From Symbiodinium natans (lineage: Eukaryota > Sar > Dinophyceae > Suessiales > Symbiodiniaceae), in assembly GCA_905221605.1 (NCBI GenBank), contig CAJNDS010000658.1, positions 32,748 through 96,747 of the forward strand: a stretch of DNA of 64,000 nt, in the 5' to 3' direction. This document shows, in pieces, positions 48,803 through 60,200 of this stretch. A program made the translations under genes and the position numbers. Within the stretch, counting starts at the first letter, position 1. The number at the start of each line of letters is the position of its first letter. The notes below the pieces were generated by a model that saw only the letters and a program-made list of their open reading frames with translations, did not search any database and was not told where the DNA came from.

Positions 48803-49213
48803 ATGGCCAAGGCCAAGGCTGCCAAGAAGGCGCAGAGTTTCTTGGGTCGGGGTTTGAGGGTTTAGGGTTTAGGCTTGTGACATTCCTTCGACACTGAAAG
48901 CGAACAAGAGAGCTGAGCCCAAAGCTTCAAGTCCTCAAAGGACGCCTGTGCACAATGTGGCAATGTGTACATGGATGACTCGGTGTTCTGCCGGAAGTGC
49001 GGCACAAAGCGGCAGGCCCGAACTCTGTTTGAGCGTGAGAGCGAGCAAACAAGCGAATTCATCGATGGCAAGGACACCTGTGCACAATGTGGCAATGTGT
49101 ACATGGATGACTCGGTGTTCTGCCGGAAGTGCGGCACGAAGCGCCAGGCCAGCGTGAGAGCGAGCAAAGGAGCTAATCCATCGATGGCAAGTTATCCCCA
49201 ATTGCCCTCCTAG
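48803..49213 (+). CDS. Duplicated CxxC zinc-ribbon protein
   Basis: A start exon at 48803 reads MAKAKAAKKAQSFLGRG. A second exon from 48941 reads DACAQCGNVYMDDSVFCRKC then GTKRQA, a CxxC-x(12)-CxxC zinc ribbon. After a linker (TLFERESEQTSEFIDGKDT) the same ribbon follows again, ending SKGANPSMASYPQLPS and TAG at 49211. The two ribbons are an in-frame tandem duplication with 132-base period (48941 and 49073), and the linker DNA GCGTGAGAGCGAGCAAA is repeated after copy 2. In dinoflagellate proteins such ribbons often end an otherwise unrelated protein (recalled, not checked), so this may be a C-terminal part; the ATG link is by proximity. Confidence 0.6.
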
Positions 49214-49273
49214 AAGACGCATGAAAGCGTCACAGCCTTCTGGGTCGAAGGGCATCAGAAGTAGAACACTCTA

Positions 49274-49864
49274 CCATGCAAACTTTCTGAGGGCGGCGCC
49301 AAAACTGGGAAGCGCGATGAGGATGAGGTGTGGACAGATACTGCGAGAAGCTTTGCGAAGCGCAGCAGGGTCAGAGCCAGCCGTGAATCTTCTGAGATGC
49401 CTCGAACAGGGGAAGAAGCGACCCAAAAAAGCGCCAAAGGCCAAAAAAGCCAAGGCAGCTCCCACGAAGGCACCAAGAGCGTCGCCAGTAAAGGACATGC
49501 TGCCTGGGCTTGAGCGCAATGGCAGGCAGCTGAGAATCAAGAAGCCGTAGAAGAGAAGGCCAAGGCACATGCACACATAAATAAATGAATAAGTACAAAT
49601 AACAAAATGATAAATAAATAAATAAATATATATATATATATATATTACAATATGCATATGTGATATTATATAATTATATGCATATAGCAACATATAGTAA
49701 AAGATAGTCGTCTGTAGCAAGATAAGGAGCAGTCTCCAGGGCATTGCCGCGCGCATTGAGCAAGGAGGTGGCAGAGGAACCACGGCGGGACTCCGACGAA
49801 GTCCAGGCCGAAGAAGCCGCTGAAGAGGCTGTTGAAGAGGCCGGCAAAGCTTTGCAGGTTGCAT
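49274..49864 (+). CDS. Lys/Ala-rich frame and acidic exon, unassigned
   Basis: Two overlapping frames cover 49274-49550: one ends in a basic tail (GKKRPKKAPKAKKAKAAPTK, then LERNGRQLRIKKP and TAG), the other is Ser/Glu-rich (GKRDEDEVWTDTARSFAKRS). Which is real is unresolved. After an AT-rich intron-like stretch with (TA)n (49560-49700), an exon at about 49740-49860 reads ALPRALSKEVAEEPRRDSDE then VQAEEAAEEAVEEAGKAL. It could belong to the preceding zinc-ribbon gene. Confidence 0.3.
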
Positions 49865-50086
49865 GATGTTATTTTTGTTTTGTGGGGGGGGGGGAGGTTT
49901 TGAGGGGAATCGCGGAGGGGAATGGGAATTCGAAGTATCTGCCAGAGATGCTGGGAAACGTCAGGTATACTGCACGATGGGTTGCAGCTTGCAGATTGTT
50001 CTGGAATCTTGATGTCTGGATCAAGCATCAGAAAGCTTTGTTTCCTGCTGTAGTTCGTTGGGTTCCGCAGAAATGTCTGTGGAGTA

Positions 50087-52257
50087 ATGTCCAAGTCAAA
50101 GATCCTCGAATCTCGGCGGCGAGCCGCCGGCGAGCAGTTTGAGCCTCGCCGTCCGAACGACCCCAAATGGTCAGCACAACATGGCGATCTTCGATCGGAT
50201 TTGGGGCCAATCTTTCCATTGGTCAGCCTCTCATACCCGGAAGGGCTTGCCGCGGTGCAGTGTCAGGAGGATGGCAGTGGGGTGGCCAGCTACCCCTCCG
50301 GCAAGAAGGCAGTGTGCATATCGTCGCATCATCAGTCGAGACGCTTCAGTGCTCTGGCATATGCTCGGTCCGACTTCAGCATCAAAAGCGCAGTGTCCGA
50401 GGATTCTCCGCATTTTCGAGTTTCCAGCCCTGACTCCAAGCGCGATCGCCGCGGTCGCACCAGACTTTTGGGTGCCATGGATGAGTGGGGCATAGGCATG
50501 TTTGAGTCTCCACCTGACGGAACAGGTTGTCGAGGCTGCTATGAGGTGACCTCGACCCATGTCACTGTAGTCACATCGGGGCCTAATGGATCGAAAACAC
50601 GCATGAGCCGCGCAGCACTGGCAGGCGATGTTACGTCGCTTGATCCGCTGAGCTTGCGCCTCTGCCCAGAGCTTGTGGTCTCCTACAGCCCAGCAAGTGG
50701 AACGACTGTGCTCGACTTCAATTCCAGCGGCGTGAGCTACACATTCCATATTGGTGAGGTCTGGAAGCTGTCCTCGCTTCCACGTGGAAGCAGCGGATTG
50801 TCCTTGCCAGTGGCTACCAGTCCCCTGGAGATCAACTCTTCCATCAACTTGTCTTCGCAAGCATCTCTCGACACGTCGTGCTTGATCATGTCAGAAAGCA
50901 CAAGCTTGCTTGACAAGACACTCAAAAACAGCACCGCGTGCTTGAGCGCCAGTGCTGCAAGTGTGCTGGATGCTTCCTCACCCTCTGGCACCAAGCTCAA
51001 GAAGTCTGCTTCGGAAGGTACCATGCGGCTGCCGCTGGATGCCTTCAAGCAACTCACGGAGGGGCGGATTGACTTCACTCATGATCACCTTCTCAAGAGA
51101 AAGTTGACCGACAAAGTCCATCCAAAACTAGGCCGACTGCAACTCAACAGGGCTCTGCGAGAAGGCTTTCTCTGGCCGCAGCCCCATCCAGGGAAGCCCT
51201 ACTCTGAGCCTGCGCTGCTGAGCCAGCCAGCCTCCTTGGAGCAAATTTCCTGCCACGATGTGGAAGGTCGAGCAGGGAATCTGGAGGCTGGGCAACTGAT
51301 GGTGGTGCTGGTGGTGGCCAGCTGGGCGCGTAAGTCCCAGTACAGCTCAAGCTCCCATGCCCAGGTCATGGCCGAAGCTGCCTGGTCTGAGCTCAAGGCT
51401 GCCGGAGACAACGTGCGCTTCTTCATTTCGGACCTGGCGGAAGCTGGGGCGATCTACTCAACGGGAAAGAACACGAACCCACTGGTGGCCAAGTACGGCG
51501 TTCGGGAGGCTCCTTGGCTCCTGATGTTTGCACGAGGTGAACTTGTGTTGAGTGAGAACCCATCAGGCCCTCGGAACGGTGGTATGGGCTTCGCGTCTCG
51601 TTTGAGATACATGGCCTTTTCGAAGCCACGGGTGCTTGTATTGGAGCCCTCTCCCACTGCATCCGCCATGCAGAACGCCGCTGCTACAGCTGTGGCCGAG
51701 TCGGGAAAGGCCATCAACAACTTCCAGCTGCTATATCCCCCTTGGAATTGATTTTTTGTTTTTTGTTTATATAAAAACCCAAGAGGATATTAACAGTATT
51801 ATTCTTATTAAGGTTCTAAGGGGAGTATAGGCTGCAGCTCGAGACGCAGGAGGTGCTGCGAAGGTCTCGGTTCGACTTCGACTTAGCGGTGACCACTGCG
51901 GACGCGATGAGAATGGTGCTGACTCTGCAGCCAATGTATGGGCTTCTGCTTTGTAGCTCAGAAGTAGGCCCAACAACCTTCTCAGAGATCGCATCTCGGT
52001 TGAAGGAGCGGAACCCGAAGGCTTTGGCTTTCATTTGTCACGACATGAAATGCCTCGGGCCTTTGGACGACTCGATGCAGGCTCTTCTCAAGTCGGACTC
52101 CCCCTTGGCCGCCGGCGTTCTGTATCGCCCAATCACAAAGTCATCTTTCGAGCGTGTCTTAGTTGGAAATCCGGATGCCCGGATTCAGTATCCAACGTGT
52201 GGAATGGTCAAGGAGGATCTGCTGCAAATCATTCGGAAGAAGCAAGGAGGCCTTTAA
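50087..52257 (+). CDS. FAM194-like / thioredoxin-like / receiver-like fusion protein
   Basis: A 554-codon exon (50087-51749, last codons intronic) plus a second exon from about 51838 to the TAA at 52257. Residues about 65-230 carry a FAM194-type pattern (ASYPSGKKAVCISSHH, RLLGAMDEWGIGMFES, VVSYSPASGTTVLDFNSSGV). Residues 400-500 look like a thioredoxin fold (GQLMVVLVVASWARKSQ, PLVAKYGVREAPWLLMFARG), but the CxxC is replaced by Ala-Arg-Lys-Ser, so no disulfide chemistry. From 513 (KPRVLVLEPSPTASAMQ) into exon 2 (RFDFDLAVTTADAMRMVLTL, MYGLLLCSSEVGP) it follows the receiver-domain order, but the usual phospho-acceptor Asp (about strand 3) is not evident. FAM194-type proteins are seen in ciliated or flagellated eukaryotes, so a flagellar role is possible; that is inference. 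The intron is about 100 bases, AT-rich. Confidence 0.6.
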
Positions 52258-52985
52258 GCAGCAGCTGCTGGGCGACGTTGCCAAGGGATCTGAGTCTAAT
52301 GCCTTTTATGCGTCCTTCACCCCTGTTCCAATTAGTTTTCCTCGCTGCTGGCGAGCGCCAATGTCGCCACCTGGGATGACGTCCAAAACATGTCGCTTCT
52401 CCCCACCTCTCGCAAAGCGAGCGGGTGCGGAACGCGATCACGTCATCTCCTCTTGCTTAATGTGGCAGCCCAAAGGGAAAGGCTAGTTACTAGTTGAGGA
52501 AAAGTCGTCAGCCATGTCGATGCAAGTAATTGCGGCCCAGCAGCGCCAGAATGAAGTCGAGGCAACGTTGTTCTTCGTAGCTCTCCTGAGTTTCTATTCG
52601 CATCACGGGAATAGCTTTGTACACGCAGGTAAGACAGCTGCTGATGCATGGGAGGAGTTCTGCAACAAGTTGTGCTGAACATGCGCCCAGGCTCCGGCCT
52701 CGGCAGCCAAGCCGCTTGCCTAGCTCGGAGAGATTTTTTTGGGGGGGGGGGGGGGGGAGATGTCGGGTCCCCTTTGAAAGCACATCACGGAACCTGCCCC
52801 ATTCTGAGGAGCCCTGATCTAGAACAACCCCCCCCCCCCCCTCCCGTCTTGCCTGTGTTTTTTTGGCCCCTAAGTCCCCCTTCAGACGTGAGGGTTTGAG
52901 GGTTTAGGGCATAGTGTGCAGGGTTTAGCAGGTCATCCCCCCCCACCCTGGCAAGCAGCTACACCCCACCCCTATAAGGCCACGA
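52258..52985. other. Intergenic, no supported gene
   Basis: Between the fusion gene stop and the NIFK-like gene: poly-G and poly-C runs at 52739-52757 and 52829-52843, unique sequence, no exon that can be supported. Confidence 0.5.
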
Positions 52986-52987
52986 AG

Positions 52988-54512
52988 ATCCAAAGCCAAC
53001 CGCTTGAAGGAGGCTTTGGACGAGGTGCGGAGACTGTTTATGCAGGGGGGGGGGGGGGGTGTAGGGTTTGGGGTTTAGGGTTTAAGTTAGTTAGCGTAGG
53101 GGTAGAGTGGGATCCCATAGTGTGAAGTCATTGAAAATGGTTCATCCGAGCAGGAGGGAGAGGAAGAAGAGGAGAAGGAGCGGAAGGGCGTCGTTTACCT
53201 AGGTGCAGGACTCGATGTCGGTTCTTCTGCCAGCTTTCTTCGCAACAACCTGCTGATCCGCCACTTACACGCGTATTCCGCAGGTTATAACGGAAGCACA
53301 CCCTCCAGTAAGGTCACATTCCGCACGGCTTCTTCGAGCCGCAGATGAGAAAGTGCCTCCAGCACATGGGGGGGCTGTCAAAATTATGGTCCCTTTTTGG
53401 ATCCCGTTTTACAATACGGCACCTAATTTCTAGGGTAGTAGTATGGGATCATAATTTTGACAACCACCCTTATTACTCGTGGCAGCCACACAGACACCAA
53501 ACCCTAAGGCCCAAATCTGCAAGAGCTTCAACGAGCACAAAAGAGCCCTAAACCCTTAGCCCAATGAGGTTTTAGGGTCCTTGCTATTACCCTTTGCACA
53601 AAAGAGTCGTGGGAGAGAGGCCCGAAACCCTAAACTCTAAGCCCTAAACCCTAAACCCTAGAGTGGTCCCCAGGTACTTCTCCCAGTTTGGCCAAGTCAC
53701 TCGAATGCGGCTGGCACGATCTCGAAAGACCGGGGGGTCCAAGGCCAGGCCGAGTTGTCTCAAGAGTCCCACTGGGACCACCTTGAGGGTTTAGGGTTTA
53801 TAGGGTTTAGGGTTTAGGGTTTATAGGGTTTAGGGTTTAGGGTTTAGGGTTTAGGGTACTTGGCAGGGTTACGCCTTCATCGAGTTCAAGGAGGAGAGTG
53901 TCGCCAAGATTGTGGCGTCGACGATGAACAAGACACTGCCTCACGGCTTTATCAAGCCTTAGCTTGCACCACTCGCTGAAGCCTTAGGTACCTTATGTTT
54001 GACAAGTCCCTGGTGTGCGAGTTCCTGCCCAAAGAGAAGGCCGAGAGACGAAGCATCTCACGTCGTGGCATTTTTGGTGCAAGGCTGACTTCTTTTCTGC
54101 ATGTTTGCCCGAACAAAATACTGCCAGTGTCACAAGAAGCTCTTTGCTGGTTGGCAGAGACCACCGAAGGACCCGGTCGTCACGCGCATTTGGCAACGCT
54201 TCGTTCATACACTGATCTTCATGTCCGGTGACGCATAATGAACTCTGCAGGACCTGCGCAAAGAGCGGCGGGAGAAAGAGATGCTTCAAAGCAGTGATCG
54301 GCCAATGGTCGAGGTCCTCATCAGTCACGAGCCTGAGGAACCCCCCAACGCACGACCCTAAACCAGGTCAATAGCCTGTCCGTGCCGCAGCTCACAGAGC
54401 AGCAGGCGGCGTCTCCACGACTAAAGGTACCTCACCTGGCCCTTGCACTGACTCACAGGTCAGCCGACGGGAGCGTCAAAAGCGCAAACTGAAGGACAGG
54501 CTCACAGACTGA
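52988..54512 (+). CDS. NIFK: NIFK/Nop15-type nucleolar RRM protein
   Basis: Exons with phase-checked joins: possibly 52988-53040 (KANRLKEALDEVRRLFMQ); 53155-53203 EGEEEEEKERKGVVYL; 53313-53352 GHIPHGFFEPQMR; 53674-53743 KYFSQFGQVTRMRLARSRKT then GGSK; 53867-53931 GYAFIEFKEESVAKIVASTM then N (RNP1 GYAFIEF); 53988-54039 KYLMFDKSLVCEFLPKEK; 54251-about 54340 DLRKERREKEMLQS; 54367-54426 VNSLSVPQLTEQQAASPRLK; 54459-54512 VSRRERQKRKLKDRLTD and TGA. The order VVYLGHIPHGFFE, YFSQFG, RSRKTGGSKGYAFIEF and KYLMFDKSLVCEFLPKEK is the signature of the NIFK (MKI67-interacting) / yeast Nop15 RRM, needed for large-subunit rRNA maturation in the nucleolus. Donors are GT, GC and apparently GA. One intron holds a family 2 foldback and CCCTAAA repeats. 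Confidence 0.85.
53368..53470. mobile_element. Foldback element, family 2 (copy c)
   Basis: Left GGGCTGTCAAAATTATGGTC then CC; right GGGATCATAATTTTGACAAC then CACCC. It starts 15 bases after the GT donor at 53353 in the NIFK-like gene. It shares CACATGGG upstream with the 41.7 kb copy. Confidence 0.75.
53786..53857. repeat. TTTAGGG/TTTATAGGG array in a NIFK intron
   Basis: About ten units in the 123-base intron 53744-53866, ending 10 bases before the acceptor. Here the G orientation is at the 3' side, an exception to the main pattern. Confidence 0.95.
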
Positions 54513-54736
54513 GACTCCTGCTGATGACGGCTCATTCATCTGGCATCCTCACTTAATCATGTATCATCAGCACGGAGTTGCTGGTCACAATGCAAGGCCA
54601 CGTTGCAAAACTTGGCCGGCCCGGCCGCTTTTTTCAAGGGGGGAGCGGGAGGCTCCATGATCAACAGCTACCTATACGGGCCCCCCCCCCCCTGTTAAGT
54701 AAGGTCACGTATACCAAGCCCAATTCCTCCCAACAG

Positions 54737-57270
54737 CTACACGGGGTCTTGGTATCTCAGTCTTTCTGCTCGGAGGAGAAGCTGGCGAGTCTCGAAGTTG
54801 ACTTCGATCTCGACGCAGTTCTAAACGAGGGAGGCTTGAAGAGCGGTCGTGTGGTTTGGGCGCTTGTGAATGCTTCTGGCACCCGTGGAAGATACACAAT
54901 CCCTACTATGCATAAGATGAGTCTTCTCTAAGATCTCTCTTTGTAGTTCCTAAATCTCCTAAAGTAAAGCGCATGAAGATGGATGTAGGATGCATGACTC
55001 GCTCCTCCTCGGAGTGGTGAGCGCAGCAAGGCACCGCCGACGACGAGGCAGAGGAGGCCGAGGTTGAGGACTGCCTTGGAGCTGCCGGAGGGTGGTTTCG
55101 GAATTTAGTAGTTGAGGGTTTAGGGTTTAGGGTTTGGGGTTTGGGGTTTAGGGTTTAGGGTTTCGGAATTTAGTACTTGAGGTTATGAGGCGAGGGCTTT
55201 TAATGATTATGTCAGTCGGGGTACAGAACGTGCTGGAAAGCTTGATTCAAGTATGCTCATCTTTGAGTCCATATGACTTGCGGGCGTCACGGCGCGCGAG
55301 GACCCAAGGCTGCTAGACTAGCCTGTCTGAAAAGCATCAACGCGAACGTGGGAATCACTCGAGCCCTTCTTTCGCTTTCCAGCACTGCACGAGCACGACA
55401 GCTCACACTGCTTCAATTGGGGTTGTCCCTGGAGTCCACTCATGGATACTCGTAATGATGGAAAATTCCTTGAAAGGGATCCCAAGCCCCCTAAGACCCT
55501 TGAAGGGATACCATATGCTTCGCAAGGAGCCTCCGGCCACCAAGAAGCGTCCAAAGAAGAAGTTGAGGCTTGCTGTGATGCTGTGAGCTTGAGAAGAAGG
55601 GCGCTTTGCAGCTGTGCCGAATCATGAGATGCGACATCCTACCATCTACATGGGCTTGACTGAGAGTAAGAGCCCCTTTTGGCACCTTAAATTATACGAA
55701 AGGACGAGGCGTGGTTATGATCGAAGCCCCAAAAATGGGGCGACGCTTTTGGATGAGCATGCATATGCCGCCTCTGTGCAGGAAGCAAGCAGTGGGCAGC
55801 TTAGTCTTCCCACGCCTCATACAACCCATGATCTGAACGGCACACGCTCGAGGCCACATAGCGAAGTTCCGGCAAAGAGGGCCAGCACTAAGCCAGAGAC
55901 CTGGGCTGCGCTCTCGCGAGTTCAGGAGGTTGCATATCAGAAGCTGTCCCGTGTTCTCCTCAGGCCCCTCTTCCGGTGATGGAGCTGATGGATTCACGTA
56001 GTAGCAGAGAAGTTTGAGAGGCTCAAAGATACCAGCCTCTTCTTTCACCTGCCGGCTCAAGAGCATTGGCACGATGGGCATGCGGATTGGCATGCAGCCG
56101 AAAGTCTCACCTCAGTCTGACATGTGGGCTCGCGGGCCTGCATCGGCTGGACAAAATACCAATACGAATCATCGCACGAATAGTCAAGAATCATCATAGG
56201 AAAGCATAGCTGTAGGGTTTAGGAATTTAGGGTTGGTCCAGGCACCTGCATCCATCGATGTGTGCCAGGTTTCTGCGTACGACTTGCAGCCGCGGGGCAA
56301 GCTGGTACAGAAGGGCGAGGCTCGTCAGCCTGGACTTCCTGTAGTTCAGAGACTCAGAGCAATTAGTCAAGCGAAAGAGTTTCATAGTCATTACTTATCA
56401 TTTCTGCATTAATTCTGAGGACCTGCATCATTCTTGTCTCCTTGATGAGTATTCCTGCTTCTCCGTATTTTTCAAACTCTAGACTTTCCTCGACGAAACC
56501 CTGGAGCTCTCCGGTCAGGACTGGAACTCCCGGGAGTTCCTGCGAGAACTCAACCGCCAAGCAAGGAGGAGATGCTCTCAACCGGATTTGGCGGATTCCG
56601 AAATGGGGTACCCTTTTTGGGGGTACTTTTTAAGGGGATACTAATCTATTTCGGGTATGAAAGGGGTACCCCTATTTTGGTTTGAGGACTTAGGGCTGAG
56701 GGTTTCCTTGTAGTGGTCATGTCTGAATGGGGTTTTCATGTAAAAACTATCGATTTTAATGTTCGGGTCCTCTTTTCTCGAAGGAATATGGGTATAAAAG
56801 GTATCGTCACCAGCCCTCCCTGCAAGAATGTCGTTTAGGGAGGCTCGGGTTTGTAGGGCACCGCAACACCCAAAACCTAAACCCCTGAACCCTAAACCGA
56901 GAATCCGCCCTCGATCCCTGCCAGTGTCTCCATGGAGTTCAAGCCCTTCCAAGAAGTTCTCGATTCTTTCAGGTCCGACCCGCCGGCTTTGCAGAAGATC
57001 ACGAGTGGGTTGATCCAAACGATGTGTTTTTGGGGCGAGAGAGATGGGGCATCTCTGGGAGCACATTCTGTTGCAAGCCTCATAGCAGGGGCCATAGTCT
57101 AGATCAAGCCCTGCATGTGGGGGTGCCGACTCGCTGGTTTACACTGTCCTACACTGTCCAAGCACATGTGCAGGGATTGCTCTCCGCAGGTAGCCACGGA
57201 GTGGCAGGATAAGGTGGAGATGGCTGGACAAGTCAGTTTTGGCATGGAGGTCACAGCTCACAGATTGCGT
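54737..57270 (+). CDS. Exons of one or more unrecognised proteins
   Basis: Protein-like islands with AG acceptors: 54737-54890 (LHGVLVSQSFCSEEKLASLE, GGLKSGRVVWALVNASG); 55031-55090 (TADDEAEEAEVEDCLGAAGG); 55499-55590 (LRKEPPATKKRPKKKLRLAV, basic, nuclear-signal-like); 56270-56335 (VSAYDLQPRGKLVQKGEARQ); 56483-56580 (TFLDETLELSGQDWNSREFL then RELNRQARRR); 56925-57090 (MEFKPFQEVLDSFRSDPPAL then QKITSGLIQTM); 57190-57248 (VATEWQDKVEMAGQVSFGME). The 56.3-57.2 kb set is the most convincing as one gene. No domain recognised. A foldback occupies the intron after 56580; 55115-55165 carries TTTAGGG repeats flanked by a duplicated TTTCGGAATTTAGTA. Confidence 0.4.
56588..56684. mobile_element. Foldback element, family 1-like (copy g)
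   Basis: Left TTCCGAAATGGGGTACCCTT, right AAAGGGGTACCCCTATTTTG then G. The interior repeats GGGGGTACTTTTTAAGGGGATAC. It starts right after the exon ending near 56580. Confidence 0.6.
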
Positions 57271-57274
57271 CGAC

Positions 57275-60200
57275 ATACCTTGTAGCGACTCTCATAAGGG
57301 TCAGCTGTTGCAAAGACTACGTGTGTGCTGGAAGCCACACAAGTTAGAGGGCTACTTCTGGGTCCTGCAGCACAAGGTGTTGCGTCGCAAAGGCACTTGG
57401 CAACTCGCAATTCAGCCGATTGAGAACTCCCAAAGGGAGTGTTCTCAGAGTTGGACTTGGGACTTTGAAGATTGTCCCTGATTTTGGAAGTGCCGAGCCC
57501 ATGTTCAGGGGAATGCTCTTTCAATTTGTTCCTGACAACTGTGAATCGTTGGCTGTTGAATAAATTGTACATTCGATCAGAACATGGGGCCAGTTCATTT
57601 AATGATCTGGAGCTGACTCTGTCACAGTGAAAACGACCAGGAGACGTCCACAGGTGTTGATTGCAAGTGTCAAGATGCTTGAGGTCTAGAGCCTTCAATG
57701 AGGGCATCAACATTTTTTGCTGAGCTTAGCACACGGAAGTTAAGTACCACAGCGAAATTGGACCACAAACCACAACTGCTGCTAACTCTGCGACTATATA
57801 GGCTAACATCTGCCGACCCGAGCACCAAACTGCATGATCTCCCGCCAGAGTCCTGCCCCCTGCTGCGATCCTCCTCAGCGCCGTTGGAAAATCCACTTCA
57901 AGCTCTGTGTCAGCATCCAGCCATACTCTTGCCACGCAGACTCAAAGGTTTAGTTAGATTCAGAAGCTCAATCGTAGCGATAGTCCGGAAATATCTGGTG
58001 GTAGCATCCTGCAAAGGTCGCAGCCGAAGCTCTCTGAGGCTCCTCTCCCTCCTCTTTTTCTTCGCCTCCCTCTGTTTTGGCTAAATTTTCTTGCACCGTT
58101 CAGCAGAAGATTCGTCCAGAGAGCTCTTTGGAACATGGTTGGCCTGTCAAGCAGAAGGCTTCGGTTCAAGCGGAAGTGATCGCACGCATGGGGCGCAGCA
58201 GTGAGTGTGTGGGGGTAGGCTTGTCAAGTGCAAATGCTTTTTCACGTGAAATAGAGGGTTCCTTGTCCTAATTTCTGCACGGGCTGCACGCATCCGGCTT
58301 TCTGCGATGCAATGCTGCAGTTGGTAGAGAGACGCCGACGGCTTGTATCAACAATGAATGCTACATCGATCATCCCCCACGCGCTCTAAAAATCAGGATT
58401 GGTGATCTTGCGGCGCCTTGCCAGCGTTTTCTTGGCCCGGGCCTGGACCAGTCAGATCGTTGCTGTGTGAATGCGAGACTGCATGCTACAACTTCCAGTG
58501 ACAGCTTAGCCTCTCCGAAAGCCGAGGCGGTTGTTTGCTTTGCCTTTTGGCAACAGCATCGCCGGTTTGGCGAACGTCGTGACCTCAAGACCTCAAAAGG
58601 GCAATGTGCAGAGGTTCATGCATGATTTTTCCCTTGGTCAGCGCATCCCAGGGCGACGCACCCGAGCGAACCGGTGCCGTGTTCCTCGAGGACGGTTGGC
58701 ACGCAGCACAAAGAATTTCCATCGTGTGCGGCAGTTTGGTCAGGGGCAGCTGAGCCTGCTCCACCTGCTCCATTTACAGGGTGTGCCTTCCTTGCTTGTC
58801 CGGACGCTGTACCGAGAACGGCTCCGCGAGTGAACGTCAAAAGTTGCGCCATGGCTAGGCCAGCGACAGCAGAAGAGCTCGGAGAGTGGCACTTTGGTGG
58901 GCGGAGGCGAGCTCAATCCTGCAGAATTGGGGTTTAGGCTTTGTGAAGCAGTTTATTCAGTAGGGCCTCCACGCAGTTTCCCATTCTGGGGTTGCACTCT
59001 GTCCGAACACCCCTCTTCAGCAGAGGGGGGTGCTGAGGAGGTGGCTCTGGTTGCACGACGGCCGGACACCAAACGGATGGTTCGAGTCGGGCGCTTTGCT
59101 TTACATAGAGCTGATGTTTCGTACTGTTAAACCTTCTTTGAATACTCGACTTAGAGCATTGGCCGACCGTTGAGGCTCGGAGCAGGGGGAGGCCTTCGAG
59201 TTGAAATCGGCCGGAGCCGCGAAGGCGCGGACTGGTGGAAGTCGCTGTTGATATTATACCCTGAGCCACATAGATCACAGCGTGTACGAAATGCAAAGTG
59301 CGCTGGCAGTCTTAAGTCTGCCGCCGCATACCCTTCGCCTCTTCTCCGAAAAGGCATCCCGATCCCTAGCCACCCCCTGCAGGTCGGGGCAGTGCATTCA
59401 GTTTCTTGCACTGCCTCACACGCCAAGGGGACACTGCGCGAACTTTCGCAGCTGGCCCGCCCTGCCCCATCCTTGTGCTCCCCCGGCTTAGTGCTTGGTC
59501 CGGAGATCACACGGCGAAAGACTTTTGCTCTTAACAAGTGCTTTGTCCAGCGTTACGCGGGGGCTCATGGAGGGAGGCTCGGGTGCTTTCGGGTGGCACG
59601 GTTGCCCGTTCAGATCGAGGGATCCTGGCCCGGGCCCCAACGCGGAAATCACTCAATGCCTCAAAAAATCGGGTGCCAATGTATGGGGTGGGCCGCCCTA
59701 CCCAACCCCTTGCCTTGCAGAAGCGCGGCTGCCCCGCAAAGGATATTCAGAAGGTGGATAGACAGCCCGCCCCATAAATTGGCACCTCAAGAAAGTGTGA
59801 CAACAGTGGCTACGTGAGGCAGGCCTATATATGAGGACTAATATCCAGCTCAGGGGATGGAATCACGTACCGTACGTAACACCGGCTGTGTCAGGAAGCT
59901 GGCAACATGGACGAGCAGGCGAGTCGGGCCCTCAACATCGGCAGCTATATACATATGCATGTCCATATGTAATTATATATATATATATATAAACAATTTT
60001 TTCAAACGTACATACAGTTACATACGTACATACATATTGTAAAAACGCTTGCGCGCGCCGCCTCGGCAGAAGGGCTGGCTCAACGCGGGGTTCCAGGGCT
60101 TCCAAGGGTTTCAGGAAGGTCCTACTTGTAAGGAGGGGTTCCAATTTCGTGGGTTTGTTGGCCTTTGTCCTGCATTCTGTGGGAGGGGCTCGGATTTCGG

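Noticed and set aside
57698-58084. 128-codon plus-strand and 69-codon minus-strand frames
   Set aside because: They overlap each other, both look moderately protein-like, and nothing favours either; not called as genes.
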